In this document: positions 27,177 to 36,760 of the stretch, piece by piece
Numbering within the stretch: the first letter of the stretch is position 1
How the letters are laid out: each line of letters starts with the position of its first letter
From: Spirochaetota bacterium
Lineage (GTDB): Bacteria; Spirochaetota; Spirochaetia; SPDA01; JAJSAL01
Assembly (NCBI GenBank): GCA_024274705.1
Contig: JAJSAL010000067.1
Coordinates: 32,699-96,698, forward strand
Direction: 5' to 3'
DNA length: 64,000 bases
Notes under the pieces: generated by a model
Database searches by the model: none
What the model was told of the DNA's origin: nothing
The model's input: only the letters and a program-made list of their open reading frames with translations
Translations under genes and position numbers: made by a program

Positions 27177-29123
27177 ATGGGACGTATTATTGGAATAGAC
27201 CTGGGAACGACATACTCCTGTGTAGCCGTAATGGAAGGCGGCGAACCCGTTGTAATCCAGAATTCTGAAGGACAGCGTACAACCCCGTCGGTTGTCGCCT
27301 TTACTTCAAAGGAGGAGCGTCTTGTTGGTCAGCCTGCAAAGAACCAGATGGTGACCAACCCGGAGAACACCATATTCTCCATTAAACGGTTTATGGGAAG
27401 ACGTTTCAATGAGGTTCCCACGGAAATACAGATGGTTCCCTATACGATAAAAGAGGCGGGCAACACGGAAGTCAAGGTTGTAGCCCGGGGTAAAGAGTAT
27501 TCTCCCCAGGAAATTTCCGCTGCAGTACTCCAGAAGATGAAAAAAACCGCGGAGGACTATCTTGGAGAAACAGTCTCCGAAGCGGTAATCACGGTTCCTG
27601 CCTACTTTAACGATGCACAGCGGCAGGCCACCAAAGATGCGGGTAAAATCGCGGGACTTGAAGTCAAACGAATCGTCAATGAACCGACTGCCGCTTCCCT
27701 TGCATATGGTTTCGGCAAGGACCAGAAGGAAGAGAAGATTGTCGTTTACGACCTGGGTGGAGGGACCTTCGACGTATCGATTCTCGAACTCGGCGATGGC
27801 GTGTTCGAAGTTAAATCGACGAATGGGGATACCCATCTCGGTGGTGACAATTTCGACCAGCGGATTATCGACTGGCTCATAGACAGCTTTAAAAAGGACT
27901 ACGGAATAGACCTTGCACAGGACAGGATGGCCCTTCAGCGCCTCAAAGAGGCGGCTGAGAAAGCGAAAATCGAGCTTTCCAGTACGCAGTCCACGGATAT
28001 CAATCTTCCGTTTATCACAGCCGATTCTTCCGGACCGAAACATCTGCAGTATAACCTGTCCCGTTCGAAATTCGAGCAGATGGTGGAGGATCTGGTAAAT
28101 AAAACGAAAGGACCGTGTCAGAAAGCCCTGAAAGATGCGGGGCTCGCACCGGAAGGAATAGATGAAGTCATCCTCGTAGGAGGTTCCACCCGAATACCGG
28201 CAGTGCAGGCGCTGGTAAAGGATCTTTTCAAGAAAGATCCCAACAGGGGAGTGAATCCTGATGAGGTCGTGGCAATGGGAGCCGCTATCCAGGGAGGGAT
28301 CCTCGGCGGAGACGTAAAGGATGTGCTCCTTCTGGATGTTACTCCCCTTTCTCTGGGTATCGAGACTCTTGGCGGAGTATTTACCAAGCTCATCGAGAGG
28401 AATACGACTATTCCGACCCGGAAGAGCCAGATATTCTCTACTGCCGCGGAAAACCAGACTGCCGTTTCGATCCATGTACTCCAGGGTGAGCGGGAGATGT
28501 CAACACAGAACCGGAGCCTGGGAAGGTTTGATCTGGTGGGTATACCTCCTGCACCCCGGGGAGTTCCCCAGATAGAAGTTACCTTTGATATAGACGCCAA
28601 TGGAATCGTCCATGTTTCGGCCAAAGACCTGGGTACCGGAAAAGAGCAGAAGATCAGAATAGAATCATCTTCCGGCCTTTCTGAAGATGAAATCGACAGA
28701 ATGGTAAAGGAAGCTGAAGCCCACGCAGAGGAAGACAGGGCGGAAAAAGAGAAGGCGGAAACCAGGAACGAAGCGGATACCCTGGTGTACACTACAGAGA
28801 AGGCTTTGAAAGATTACGGTGATAAAGTGAGCGAAGAAGATAAGAGTAAGATCGAATCTGCAATCGCAGCACTCAGGTCGGCCATAGAGTCCGGTGATCT
28901 TGCCCAGTTAAAAACGAAAATTGAAGAATTGAAACAGGCGAGTTACAAACTGGCGGAAGAAATCTATAAAAACGCGAATCCTGAAGACCCTGCCCAGGGT
29001 CAGCCGGGGCCGGGTTTTGAAGGCTCCCGGGAAGAGCAAAGCGGCGGTAATGCCGAAGAGAATAAGGCCTCGGACAATGTGGAAGATGTAGACTACGAAG
29101 TCGTCGATGATGACGATCAATAA
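27177..29123 (+). CDS. dnaK: Chaperone DnaK (Hsp70)
   Basis: ATP-dependent Hsp70 chaperone, 648 residues. The start [20 protein letters not shown], the phosphate-2 motif [24 protein letters not shown], the linker [16 protein letters not shown] and an acidic EEVD-like tail ([12 protein letters not shown]) are all present. TAGGAG lies before the ATG. Located 46 bases after grpE and 35 before dnaJ. Confidence 0.99.
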   Translation: MGRIIGIDLGTTYSCVAVMEGGEPVVIQNSEGQRTTPSVVAFTSKEERLVGQPAKNQMVTNPENTIFSIKRFMGRRFNEVPTEIQMVPYTIKEAGNTEVKVVARGKEYSPQEISAAVLQKMKKTAEDYLGETVSEAVITVPAYFNDAQRQATKDAGKIAGLEVKRIVNEPTAASLAYGFGKDQKEEKIVVYDLGGGTFDVSILELGDGVFEVKSTNGDTHLGGDNFDQRIIDWLIDSFKKDYGIDLAQDRMALQRLKEAAEKAKIELSSTQSTDINLPFITADSSGPKHLQYNLSRSKFEQMVEDLVNKTKGPCQKALKDAGLAPEGIDEVILVGGSTRIPAVQALVKDLFKKDPNRGVNPDEVVAMGAAIQGGILGGDVKDVLLLDVTPLSLGIETLGGVFTKLIERNTTIPTRKSQIFSTAAENQTAVSIHVLQGEREMSTQNRSLGRFDLVGIPPAPRGVPQIEVTFDIDANGIVHVSAKDLGTGKEQKIRIESSSGLSEDEIDRMVKEAEAHAEEDRAEKEKAETRNEADTLVYTTEKALKDYGDKVSEEDKSKIESAIAALRSAIESGDLAQLKTKIEELKQASYKLAEEIYKNANPEDPAQGQPGPGFEGSREEQSGGNAEENKASDNVEDVDYEVVDDDDQ

Positions 29124-29158
29124 TCTGCCTTAAATTAAACAGGGGAAGCATCAATAGT

Positions 29159-30286
29159 TTGGCAAAGAGGGATTATTATGAGGTCCTGGGAGTCCCGAAA
29201 GGGGCTTCACTGGACGAGATTAAAAAGGCATATCGAAAACTCGCGATACAATATCACCCCGATAAGAATGCAGGAAATCAGGAAGCCGAAGAAAAGTTTA
29301 AAGAATCCACTGAAGCTTACGAAGTCCTTGCAGACCCGAAGAAAAGACAGGCCTACGATCAGTTCGGTTTCGCCGGTGTCGAAGGTTTGGGTAGCAGCGG
29401 TGGGGCTCACGATTTCTCCTCTGTTTTCCGGGATTTCGAAGATATTTTTGGAGATTTTTCCGGTATATTCGATTCATTCTTCGGCGGAGGGGGGAGACGC
29501 AGAAGTTCCAGGGACTCTGTTCGAAGAGGTGCGGATCTCCGGTACAACCTGGAGATCACCTTTGAAGAGGCAGTGTTCGGGACAAAGAAGGAACTCTCCT
29601 TTTCCAAGAACCATTCCTGTTCCGCCTGCAAAGGAACAGGAACCGAATCGGGAAGTGGGAAAAAGGTGTGCTCCACCTGCAACGGAAGCGGACAAGTGCG
29701 CAGAAGCTCCGGATTCTTTTCTATTGCATCCCCTTGTCCCACCTGTAATGGTGAGGGATACCTTCTGGAAAATCCCTGCCGCCAGTGCGGGGGAACCGGT
29801 CTGGAAAGGAAACGGCAGAAGCTGAAAGTTACCATTCCCCCGGGAATAGAAACCGGGAAAAGAATCAATATTCCGCAGCAGGGCGAGGCAGGGATGAACG
29901 GGGGACCCCCGGGGGACCTCTACGTGTATGTCAGTGTTCACCCTCACGAACACTTCGAGAGAGACGGTACTGATATTTACTGTGTTATTCCTATTTCGAT
30001 TACCCAGGCTTCTTTGGGAACGGACATATACGTTACCACCATCGACGATAAAAAAGTAAAAGTAAAAATACCTGCCGGAACTCAGAACGGCAAAGTCCTG
30101 CGGCTGCGTAACGAAGGGATTCCATATCTGCATAATGCAAACCGGCGGGGAGATATGTATATTAAAATTCTGGTGGAAGTTCCCACCAGGCTCTCTTCCA
30201 AAGCGAAAAACCTCCTTCAGGAATTGGCGGAAATGCATGGAGAGAAGGATAATCCGAAGCCTATAAGGCTTTCTGAGCTTCGATAG
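29159..30286 (+). CDS. dnaJ: Chaperone DnaJ (Hsp40)
   Basis: J-domain co-chaperone that stimulates DnaK ATPase. It has the J domain with the HPD tripeptide (QYHPDKNAG), a Gly/Phe-rich stretch, four CxxCxGxG-type zinc motifs ([32 protein letters not shown]) and the C-terminal substrate domains. The start is TTG at 29159, giving [11 protein letters not shown], preceded by AGGGGAAG. Type I DnaJ of normal length (375). Last gene of the chaperone operon. Confidence 0.98.
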   Translation: MAKRDYYEVLGVPKGASLDEIKKAYRKLAIQYHPDKNAGNQEAEEKFKESTEAYEVLADPKKRQAYDQFGFAGVEGLGSSGGAHDFSSVFRDFEDIFGDFSGIFDSFFGGGGRRRSSRDSVRRGADLRYNLEITFEEAVFGTKKELSFSKNHSCSACKGTGTESGSGKKVCSTCNGSGQVRRSSGFFSIASPCPTCNGEGYLLENPCRQCGGTGLERKRQKLKVTIPPGIETGKRINIPQQGEAGMNGGPPGDLYVYVSVHPHEHFERDGTDIYCVIPISITQASLGTDIYVTTIDDKKVKVKIPAGTQNGKVLRLRNEGIPYLHNANRRGDMYIKILVEVPTRLSSKAKNLLQELAEMHGEKDNPKPIRLSELR

Positions 30287-30365
30287 TTGCATTTCGTCCT
30301 TTCCCCTGAAGGTAATGTGGGGTATAATGTGTGAACCGGATAATCTGCAGGAATCGGAGCGAAAC

Positions 30366-30884
30366 ATGGAAAAGTTCAAGCGAAAAAATGTAGTAATCGA
30401 TAGAAGGTTTCAGTATGGGTTGATCGCAACGTTTCTTATCTCCATACTCGTCTCCCTTGCCATGTTTACCCTTGTCATTAGTTTGTATTACTGGTTCTCC
30501 TCCGTGGCAGGAGACAATGTCTTCAAAGAGTTTATCACAATAGAGCGCCAGGTGACGGCACAGCGGGAAGTGATGGAAGACGGTGATCTGAAGAAAGAAA
30601 CGTACACCACCACGAAGACGATTCCAGGTGTTAAACGATGGGAGATTGTTGTTCCGCCGATCCTTATCAATAACCTGGTGATCATGATCGTTATCATCAT
30701 CATCGGGATATATTATTCTCACAAGATTGCAGGTCCGGCATACAGGATGATTGTCGATATCCAGCGCGTCCTGGATGGCGAGACCAGTGTACGGGTCAAG
30801 CTGCGAAAGAAGGATAAGCTTAAAGAGCTCTCCGACCGGGTCAATCTCCTCATTGAAAAAGTAGAAAAGCTCAAACAGCCTTAG
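30366..30884 (+). CDS. Two-TM protein with HAMP-like C-terminus
   Basis: 172 residues: a basic N-terminus, a membrane helix (about 19-45), a short polar outside loop (about 45-95), a second helix (about 100-122), and then a HAMP-like segment (HKIAGPAYRMIVDIQRVLDGETSVRVKLRKKDKLKELSDRVNLLIEKVE) as the whole cytoplasmic part. No output domain follows, so it resembles the membrane half of a chemoreceptor or kinase. The ATG at 30366 follows CGGAGC. A perfect TATAAT at 30323-30328 may be its -10. Function unknown. Confidence 0.65.
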   Translation: MEKFKRKNVVIDRRFQYGLIATFLISILVSLAMFTLVISLYYWFSSVAGDNVFKEFITIERQVTAQREVMEDGDLKKETYTTTKTIPGVKRWEIVVPPILINNLVIMIVIIIIGIYYSHKIAGPAYRMIVDIQRVLDGETSVRVKLRKKDKLKELSDRVNLLIEKVEKLKQP

Positions 30885-30956
30885 GCAGAAACTCTGTTTG
30901 GATTTCCTCGGAAGGTGTCGATACTAAACACGAACCCTATATGAGGAGAGACATTT

Positions 30957-31379
30957 ATGAGATTCGCCAGTGCTTTACTGCTGCTTCTTTGCTTCTCTTC
31001 CCTCTCTATCTACGGTATCTCAGGAGTCGCTTTGGATACAAATAACGATGGAAAGGCGGACCGCTGGGAAGAATTGGATGAAGAAGGAAATACCATTTTC
31101 CAGTTCGATCGTGATTATGACGGAACCATAGATTATCTGTTGAAAATGAGTGAATTCGGAAATAAAATAATCGAGGAACTCGATTATAACTTTGACGGTG
31201 TCATGGACGATTTCTATTTTTATACCGGTGGTGTTCTAGAGAAAAGGGAAGTAGATACCAATTTTGATACCAGAATCGATCTCTGGGTATACCTGAAAGA
31301 GGGCGTTTATATCGAAAAATACACGCGGGATACCGATTTCGACGGTGAAATAGATATCGTCAAATCATTCGGATTATAA
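30957..31379 (+). CDS. Secreted protein with five Asp-rich (DxNxDGxxD) repeats
   Basis: 140-residue predicted secreted protein: signal sequence (ASALLLLLCFSSLSIYG), then five copies of a D-x-[ND]-x-D-[GT]-x-x-D motif at residues 27, 51, 76, 100 and 125, a period of 24-25 residues. The motif resembles calcium-binding loops (EF-hand or dockerin-like) but the spacing does not match paired EF-hands. The linkers repeat a beta-hairpin-like pattern (xxxGNxIxxxx). AGGAGAG precedes the ATG. It may be a small Ca2+-stabilised repeat fold; no family name is assigned. Confidence 0.65.
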   Translation: MRFASALLLLLCFSSLSIYGISGVALDTNNDGKADRWEELDEEGNTIFQFDRDYDGTIDYLLKMSEFGNKIIEELDYNFDGVMDDFYFYTGGVLEKREVDTNFDTRIDLWVYLKEGVYIEKYTRDTDFDGEIDIVKSFGL

Positions 31380-31384
31380 AGGGC

Positions 31385-32116
31385 ATGGAAAAAATTACCG
31401 GGTTTCATCCGATCCGGGAACTCCTCAAAAAAAAAGGGATCACCGGAACTCTCTTTATCGCCGGGCGGAAAAACGAAAAGGTAAGGTCTCTCCGGGAATG
31501 TGCCGAAAACCGGGGATTATCTGTTAGCCAGGTTTCCTTGAAAGAACTCGATACGATTGCAGGAGGTCTCGATCACCGGGGGGTCCTGCTGATGTACGAC
31601 ATAAAGGTGCAGACGGAAAAGACAAATCTTTCCCGTGTATTAAACGACCTGGACCGGCGGAATGCCTGTGTCCTCCTTCTGGACGGTATATCGGATCCCC
31701 ATAATCTGGGTGCTATTTTGCGTTCAGCAGATCAGTTCTATATAGATCTAGTCGTTATTCCTTCCCGTAGAACGGCACCGGTTTCTCAGGTTGCGGTCTC
31801 GTCCTCTGCCGGTGCGGCACACCATGTTCCCCTGGTACACGTAACCAACCTTTCCAGGGCTGCGGAGGCGTGTAAACAGGCAGGATTCTGGGTATATGGG
31901 GCGGATATTCAGGGGGAATCCATCGAACGGGTCGATTTTACCGGTCGTACAGCCCTGGTCCTGGGCAGTGAAGGCAGGGGACTAAGCCGGCTGGTTCGGG
32001 AACATTGTGATGGTATGGTGCGTATTCCTTCCCGGGGACACGTGGATTCCTTCAACGTGTCCGTTGCAGCCGGTATTATCCTGTACGAGCTTCGCCGGCA
32101 GCAGCACTTCGAATGA
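31385..32116 (+). CDS. rlmB: SpoU-family 23S rRNA 2'-O-methyltransferase
   Basis: Methylates the ribose of a guanosine in 23S rRNA (G2251 in E. coli). SPOUT landmarks: motif 1 DGISDPHNLGAILRSA, motif 2 LVLGSEGRGLSRLV, and motif 3 RIPSRGHVDSFNVSVAAGI, which form the knotted SAM site. A short N-terminal substrate-binding domain (HPIRELL...) precedes. 243 residues fits RlmB/TrmH group 3. The last 41 bases overlap the convergent purE gene. Confidence 0.9.
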   Translation: MEKITGFHPIRELLKKKGITGTLFIAGRKNEKVRSLRECAENRGLSVSQVSLKELDTIAGGLDHRGVLLMYDIKVQTEKTNLSRVLNDLDRRNACVLLLDGISDPHNLGAILRSADQFYIDLVVIPSRRTAPVSQVAVSSSAGAAHHVPLVHVTNLSRAAEACKQAGFWVYGADIQGESIERVDFTGRTALVLGSEGRGLSRLVREHCDGMVRIPSRGHVDSFNVSVAAGIILYELRRQQHFE

Positions 32117-32501
32117 TCCTCTCTGCCAGATGGACTGCATTGAGCACCCCCTGCTTGCCGATGCCCATGGTCGCAACGGGTATTCCCTTCGGCAGCTGAA
32201 GTATCGATAAAAGTGCATCGATTCCTGAAAGATGACCGGAAACAAGGGGTATGCCGATTACCGGGGAGGAAACCATGCTGGCCACCACCCCGGGAAGTGC
32301 TGCGGAAAGACCTGCCGCAGTAATGATTACACGATACCGTTTTTCTTCTTTACCCAGAAATTCGGTCAATTCGGGAAGATTTCTGTGAGCGGAGTATACG
32401 GTAAGAGTATAGGTCAGTCCTTTCTCTTCAATAAGGGCAATGCCGGGAGCCAGGGATTCCCTGTCTGATTCAGATCCGATGATAATCAGAATATCTTTCA
32501 T
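32076..32501 (-). CDS. purE: Phosphoribosylaminoimidazole carboxylase catalytic subunit (PurE)
   Basis: Acts in IMP synthesis on carboxyaminoimidazole ribotide. Seen: IIIGSESDRESLAP near the N-terminus, YSAHRNLPEL, AGLSAALPGVVAS and LPKGIPVATMGIGKQGVLNAVHLA. 141 residues, a little short. Treponema denticola PurE is known to be a class II, CO2-using enzyme; this sequence keeps a class I-like C-terminal block, so its class is open. No purK is in the window. Last gene of the minus-strand purine operon, 3 bases after purD. Confidence 0.88.
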   Translation of the reverse strand: MKDILIIIGSESDRESLAPGIALIEEKGLTYTLTVYSAHRNLPELTEFLGKEEKRYRVIITAAGLSAALPGVVASMVSSPVIGIPLVSGHLSGIDALLSILQLPKGIPVATMGIGKQGVLNAVHLAERIIRSAAAGEARTG

Positions 32502-32504
32502 GAG

Positions 32505-33764
32505 CTATACCTCCTGCAGATCGTAGAAAAATTTTTTTGCGATATCTTTGCGGTACCAGGATTGTCTGAAGGATATCTCAGGAACCGCATTGTATACTTT
32601 TGTGTATGCTTTGATGATGTCCTTATTTGTACCCACCACGGTAAAACACCTCCCCCCGTTGGTATGAATCCTGCCGTTTTTCAGTACTGTAGAAGCATGG
32701 AAAACGCACACGTCATTTGCAATCTTTTCAGAAATGGTTACCGGGAGCATTTTGTTATACTTGTCAGGATACCCTCCGCTGGCAATGACAACACCAACGG
32801 CTGAGTTGTCAGACACCCTTAGAGGAAACGTGTCCAGAGTGCCACGGATGATGGAATCCGAAAGATTGCCGAAATCGGACTGGATCAACGGCAGGAGCAC
32901 CTGGGCTTCAGGATCGCCGAAACGCACATTGTATTCCAGCAGTTTAGGCCCGTTTTCGGTAATCATGAGCCCAAAGTAGACAACCCCCTTATAGGAGAGT
33001 CCCGATTCTCTCAGCCCCCTGAAGGTGGGTTCGATAATACAGGTCCGGATCTCCTGTTTGAGAGAAGTCGTGACAATCGGAACCGGGCAGATGGCTCCCA
33101 TGCCACCGGTATTGGGCCCTGTGTCATCCTCTCCCGCTTTCTTGAAGTCGGCGCAATGGGGCAGGACTATGTAGGAATTTCCATCGGTGATGGCGAAAAC
33201 CGATATTTCCCACCCCTGTAGAAACTCCTCCACAAGAAGAGTGTCGTCTTTCAATACACTTCTACCGAAGCGCAGCAACTCCTCTGTGTCATCCGATTCG
33301 AACACCCCTTTTCCTGCAGCGAGGCCGTTCTTCTTTATTACCAGGGAACCGGAAGTATTCACCACGTACTGTTTGAAGTCCTGGAAATTGACAAATTCCC
33401 GGGCATCTGCAGTGGGAATGCCGTAGGTGTTCATGAATCGCTTGGAAAAAACCTTACTCGATTCGAGCCGGGCGGCCTGACGGTGCGGGCCGACCGCAGG
33501 AATATCTTCTTCGGTGAGTGCATCGATAATTCCCGCGTCCAGGGGTTGTTCCGGTCCAACAAACACATGACTGATATGTTTGTCACGGCATACCCTTAAG
33601 ACAGCTTCCGTGTCCAAAGGGGACACGTCCGGGAGATTCTCGCCGATTTCATCGGTACCTGCGTTTCCAGGGGCTATGTACAACCCGGATATTCTCTTAC
33701 TCAGGGAAAACTTCCAGGCAACAGCATGCTCACGAGCGCCGGATCCTAAAACCAGAACTCTCAA
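32505..33764 (-). CDS. purD: Phosphoribosylamine-glycine ligase
   Basis: ATP-grasp enzyme joining glycine to phosphoribosylamine (step 2 of purine synthesis). N-terminus VLVLGSGAREHAVAWK, glycine-rich loop VIKKNGLAAGKGV, and the ATP-grasp metal site around LLEYNVRFGDPEAQ are typical. 419 residues, normal. Lies between purN and purE in the operon. Confidence 0.96.
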   Translation of the reverse strand: MRVLVLGSGAREHAVAWKFSLSKRISGLYIAPGNAGTDEIGENLPDVSPLDTEAVLRVCRDKHISHVFVGPEQPLDAGIIDALTEEDIPAVGPHRQAARLESSKVFSKRFMNTYGIPTADAREFVNFQDFKQYVVNTSGSLVIKKNGLAAGKGVFESDDTEELLRFGRSVLKDDTLLVEEFLQGWEISVFAITDGNSYIVLPHCADFKKAGEDDTGPNTGGMGAICPVPIVTTSLKQEIRTCIIEPTFRGLRESGLSYKGVVYFGLMITENGPKLLEYNVRFGDPEAQVLLPLIQSDFGNLSDSIIRGTLDTFPLRVSDNSAVGVVIASGGYPDKYNKMLPVTISEKIANDVCVFHASTVLKNGRIHTNGGRCFTVVGTNKDIIKAYTKVYNAVPEISFRQSWYRKDIAKKFFYDLQEV

Positions 33765-33786
33765 TGTATCCTCCTGATGTGCGGAA

Positions 33787-34359
33787 TTACTTCACATTAG
33801 CTATTTTATCAAGTATGTGCAAGATCACCTTCGGATATACCCCATGTTCGATCCGGTGGATAGTATTCTCGATTTCCTCGATGGATTCGTGACCCTCCCG
33901 GATGAACGATTCCTGTGCTATAACAGGACCGGTATCCACTCCATGGTCGACATAATGAACGGTAACACCCAGTTCCCTGTCACCGGAGTAATAACTCTTC
34001 CGGATCCCCTGGGTACCGGGGTGCTTTGGCAGGAGCGACGGATGGATATTGACGATCCTGTTCCGGTATGCAGCCAACAGCAGGGGAGAGATAATTCTCA
34101 TGAACCCCGCCAGCACGATGAGATCTATGCTGCAGGGTTTAAGGAGGGAAAGGATCGTTTCTTCGGCCTGTTCCCTCCCCCCGTTGTCGTAGGTTACGAG
34201 GTGACAGGGAATACCAAGGGAATGTGCCCTGGTAATCACACAGGCAGCGGGATTGTCACAGATAACACAGCAGATCCTGTGGGGGCCGGACTGAACCGCT
34301 TCGGCAATGGACTGAAAATTCGATCCGTTTCCCGAGGCAAACACAGCAATGTTAGCCAT
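33787..34359 (-). CDS. purN: Phosphoribosylglycinamide formyltransferase
   Basis: Transfers formyl from 10-formyl-THF to GAR (step 3). Conserved SGNGSNFQSI, the catalytic Asn-His-Asp set in LAGFMRIISPLLL...NIHPSLLPKHPG and GVTVHYVDHGVDTGPVIAQ. 190 residues, normal. The start overlaps the end of purM by 8 bases, indicating coupling. Confidence 0.96.
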   Translation of the reverse strand: MANIAVFASGNGSNFQSIAEAVQSGPHRICCVICDNPAACVITRAHSLGIPCHLVTYDNGGREQAEETILSLLKPCSIDLIVLAGFMRIISPLLLAAYRNRIVNIHPSLLPKHPGTQGIRKSYYSGDRELGVTVHYVDHGVDTGPVIAQESFIREGHESIEEIENTIHRIEHGVYPKVILHILDKIANVK

Positions 34360-35326
34360 GTACGAGTTCTCCTATTGTCAGGAGTTCGATGCCATGCTCT
34401 TTCGCTGTCTCTTCGATTTCTTTCCGCCGGTCCCGATGTACCACAAGAGCGATCCCTATTCCCATGTTGAACACCCGCCGCATTTCCTCTTCGAGGACAG
34501 GGCCCCTCCTCTGTATTTCCCGAAAAATTTCAGGAACAGGCCAGGCATAGGTAAACTTGGGTATGACATGATCCGGGAGCACCCTTGCCAGATTACCCTC
34601 CAGGCCCCCGCCGGTAATGTGAGCAGCGGCAAGGACGGCCTGGGATGTAAACAGCACTTTCAGCTCACGGACATAGATTCTGGTGGGAACAAGGAGCTGC
34701 CCGAAGAGACCGGGTTCTTCCATGGGAATCACCTTCCGCGCCAGAGAAAGACCGTTAGAGTGGATACCGGAAGAAGGGAGCCCGAAAATGATGTCCCCCG
34801 GTGAAAGGGCATCCTCTTTCGGTAAAAGGGCGTGCTTTTCACCGATCCCAATGGCAAATCCTGCAAGATCGAAATCCTCAGGTTTATAGAGATCCGGCAT
34901 TTCTGCCGTTTCTCCTCCGGACAGGGTACATTCAGCGGTCTCACATCCACGGATAATGCCTTTCATTACCTCTTTTAACACCGTTTCATCCAGGGTGCCG
35001 CAGGCAATATAGTCAAGAAAAACCTCGGGAAAGGCGCCGCACACTGCCAGGTCATTTACACACATGGCTACCAGGTCGATACCCAGTGTGTCGAACCTGT
35101 TCAGGGCTTTTGCAACAAGGATTTTCGTACCCACTCCGTCGGTAGTAGTAAGAACAACAGGGTGCTTGTACCTGTCTGTATCTATTTCAAAACCACCTGC
35201 AAAACCACCTAACCCCGGGGATACCGCAGGGGACGGGAATGTCCGGATGAAATCTGAAAAATTTTCGCCCCGGCGGATATCGACACCGGAATCCGAGTAT
35301 GTGAAAGGGGGTTCGGCTTTATCCAT
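34352..35326 (-). CDS. purM: Phosphoribosylformylglycinamidine cyclo-ligase (AIR synthetase)
   Basis: Closes the imidazole ring (step 5). Seen: YSDSGVDIRRGENF, TTDGVGTKILVA, CVNDLAVCGAFP, GGETAEMPDLY and the C-terminal NMGIGIALVV. The open frame starts at 35383, but the ATG at 35326 gives the usual N-terminus (MDKAEPPFTYSDSGVD), has AAGGGA upstream, and overlaps the purF stop by 8 bases, so I use it (324 residues). Confidence 0.95.
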   Translation of the reverse strand: MDKAEPPFTYSDSGVDIRRGENFSDFIRTFPSPAVSPGLGGFAGGFEIDTDRYKHPVVLTTTDGVGTKILVAKALNRFDTLGIDLVAMCVNDLAVCGAFPEVFLDYIACGTLDETVLKEVMKGIIRGCETAECTLSGGETAEMPDLYKPEDFDLAGFAIGIGEKHALLPKEDALSPGDIIFGLPSSGIHSNGLSLARKVIPMEEPGLFGQLLVPTRIYVRELKVLFTSQAVLAAAHITGGGLEGNLARVLPDHVIPKFTYAWPVPEIFREIQRRGPVLEEEMRRVFNMGIGIALVVHRDRRKEIEETAKEHGIELLTIGELVHG

Positions 35327-36716
35327 CGGGCTGTCCCTTGGCGTAATCGTGATTGGCAGGATAGTCCCCGCTGAAACAGGCAAAACAGTATTCTTCCGGC
35401 CCGGGAACGCACTCTTTGATTTTATCCAGGGGGATAAACCGTACCGAATCCGCCCCTATAAACGCGGCAATTTCCCCGGGGTTCATCCTGTTGGAAATAA
35501 GTTCCTCTTTCGTCGGTATATCGATGCCGAAATAGCAGGGCCACTTGATTTCCGGTGACGAAAGACGGAAGTGCACTTCCTTTGCCCCGGCATCCTTCAG
35601 CAGATTGACAAGAATCCTGCTGGTGGTTCCCCTGACCAATGAATCATCGATAACAATAATTCTTTTACCTGCGATGGACTGACGCACCGGGTGGAGCTTC
35701 ATCCTCACGGCAAGCTCCCGTTGGGATGTAGTCGGCATGATAAAGGACCTGCCTGCATAGTGGTTCCTGGTAAGGCCCAGTTCGAAGGGAAGCCCTGACT
35801 CCTCGGCGTACCCTAAAGCGGCGCTGTTCCCGGAATCGGGAACCGGGATAACCATGTCGGCGGAAATAGAGTCACAGGTGGCCAGGGCAGCCCCCATTTT
35901 TTTTCGTGTCAGGTAAACGGAATTATCGAATACCATGGAATCAGGCCGGGCGAAGTAGATCAGTTCGAAAATACACTGCCGTTTTTGGCCCGGAGATGAG
36001 AATATTTCTGAAGTAAGGCCGTTTTTATCGATAATAAGCATCTCCCCTGCCTGCACCGACCTGGGATTTTTGATTTCCAGGATATCCAGGGCACAGGTTT
36101 CCGACGCGGCGACAAACATCCCGTTTTTCTCTCCCACGTAGAGAGGACGGAAACCCAAGGGGTCCCGAACGGCTATGAGCCGGTTCTCATGGATCATCAC
36201 CATACTGTATGCGCCCCTTAAATCCAGGAGGGTCTCCACCAGGGCATCCTTGAAGTCTTTCTGCCTTGAACGGGAGATGAGATGGAGGACCAGCTCGGTG
36301 TCGGATGTGCTCTGAAAAATGGAACCGTCTGAGAAGAGCTTTTTCTTGAGTGCAACAGCGTTGGAGATGTTCCCGTTGTGGGCAAGAGCGATGGTCCCCT
36401 TGTTGCAGGTTACCACAATAGGCTGGGCGTTTTCCAGCTTGTTTCCCCCGTGGGTGGAATACCGTACATGGCCTATTCCCGCGTGTGAAGGGTGGCGTTT
36501 ATAGAGGTATCTTCCCAGTACCGATGAAACCATGCCGAGATCTTTATACACAACGGTACGATTTCCCTTCCTGTACGCGATACCTGCACTTTCCTGGCCT
36601 CTGTGCTGCAGGGAAAAAAGACTGTAGAAAATGGTTTCAGGAATATTTGTCCTGTTAATCGAATATGCCCCTACAACTCCGCAGTGGTGCCTGGGCTTGT
36701 CTCCGTGGTTGATCAC
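35319..36716 (-). CDS. purF: Amidophosphoribosyltransferase, Fe-S type
   Basis: First step of purine synthesis, PRPP plus glutamine to phosphoribosylamine. The sequence MINHGDKPRHH-CGVVGAY suggests an 11-residue propeptide removed to expose Cys12 as the N-terminal nucleophile. The PRPP loop is IIVIDDSLVRGTTS. Cysteines in KWPCYFGIDIP and YCFACFSGDYP match the 4Fe-4S ligands of the Bacillus subtilis-type enzyme, so the protein is probably oxygen-sensitive. 465 residues. First pur gene of the operon, 44 bases after dus. Confidence 0.96.
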   Translation of the reverse strand: MINHGDKPRHHCGVVGAYSINRTNIPETIFYSLFSLQHRGQESAGIAYRKGNRTVVYKDLGMVSSVLGRYLYKRHPSHAGIGHVRYSTHGGNKLENAQPIVVTCNKGTIALAHNGNISNAVALKKKLFSDGSIFQSTSDTELVLHLISRSRQKDFKDALVETLLDLRGAYSMVMIHENRLIAVRDPLGFRPLYVGEKNGMFVAASETCALDILEIKNPRSVQAGEMLIIDKNGLTSEIFSSPGQKRQCIFELIYFARPDSMVFDNSVYLTRKKMGAALATCDSISADMVIPVPDSGNSAALGYAEESGLPFELGLTRNHYAGRSFIMPTTSQRELAVRMKLHPVRQSIAGKRIIVIDDSLVRGTTSRILVNLLKDAGAKEVHFRLSSPEIKWPCYFGIDIPTKEELISNRMNPGEIAAFIGADSVRFIPLDKIKECVPGPEEYCFACFSGDYPANHDYAKGQPDG

Positions 36717-36760
36717 AGGGAAGGTATATCACCCTCACCCTGTTCGGTCAAGGCGGGGTG

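Noticed and set aside
27306..28475. 389-codon open frame antisense to dnaK
   Set aside because: Lies wholly within dnaK, no ribosome site or recognisable domain; a codon-bias shadow.
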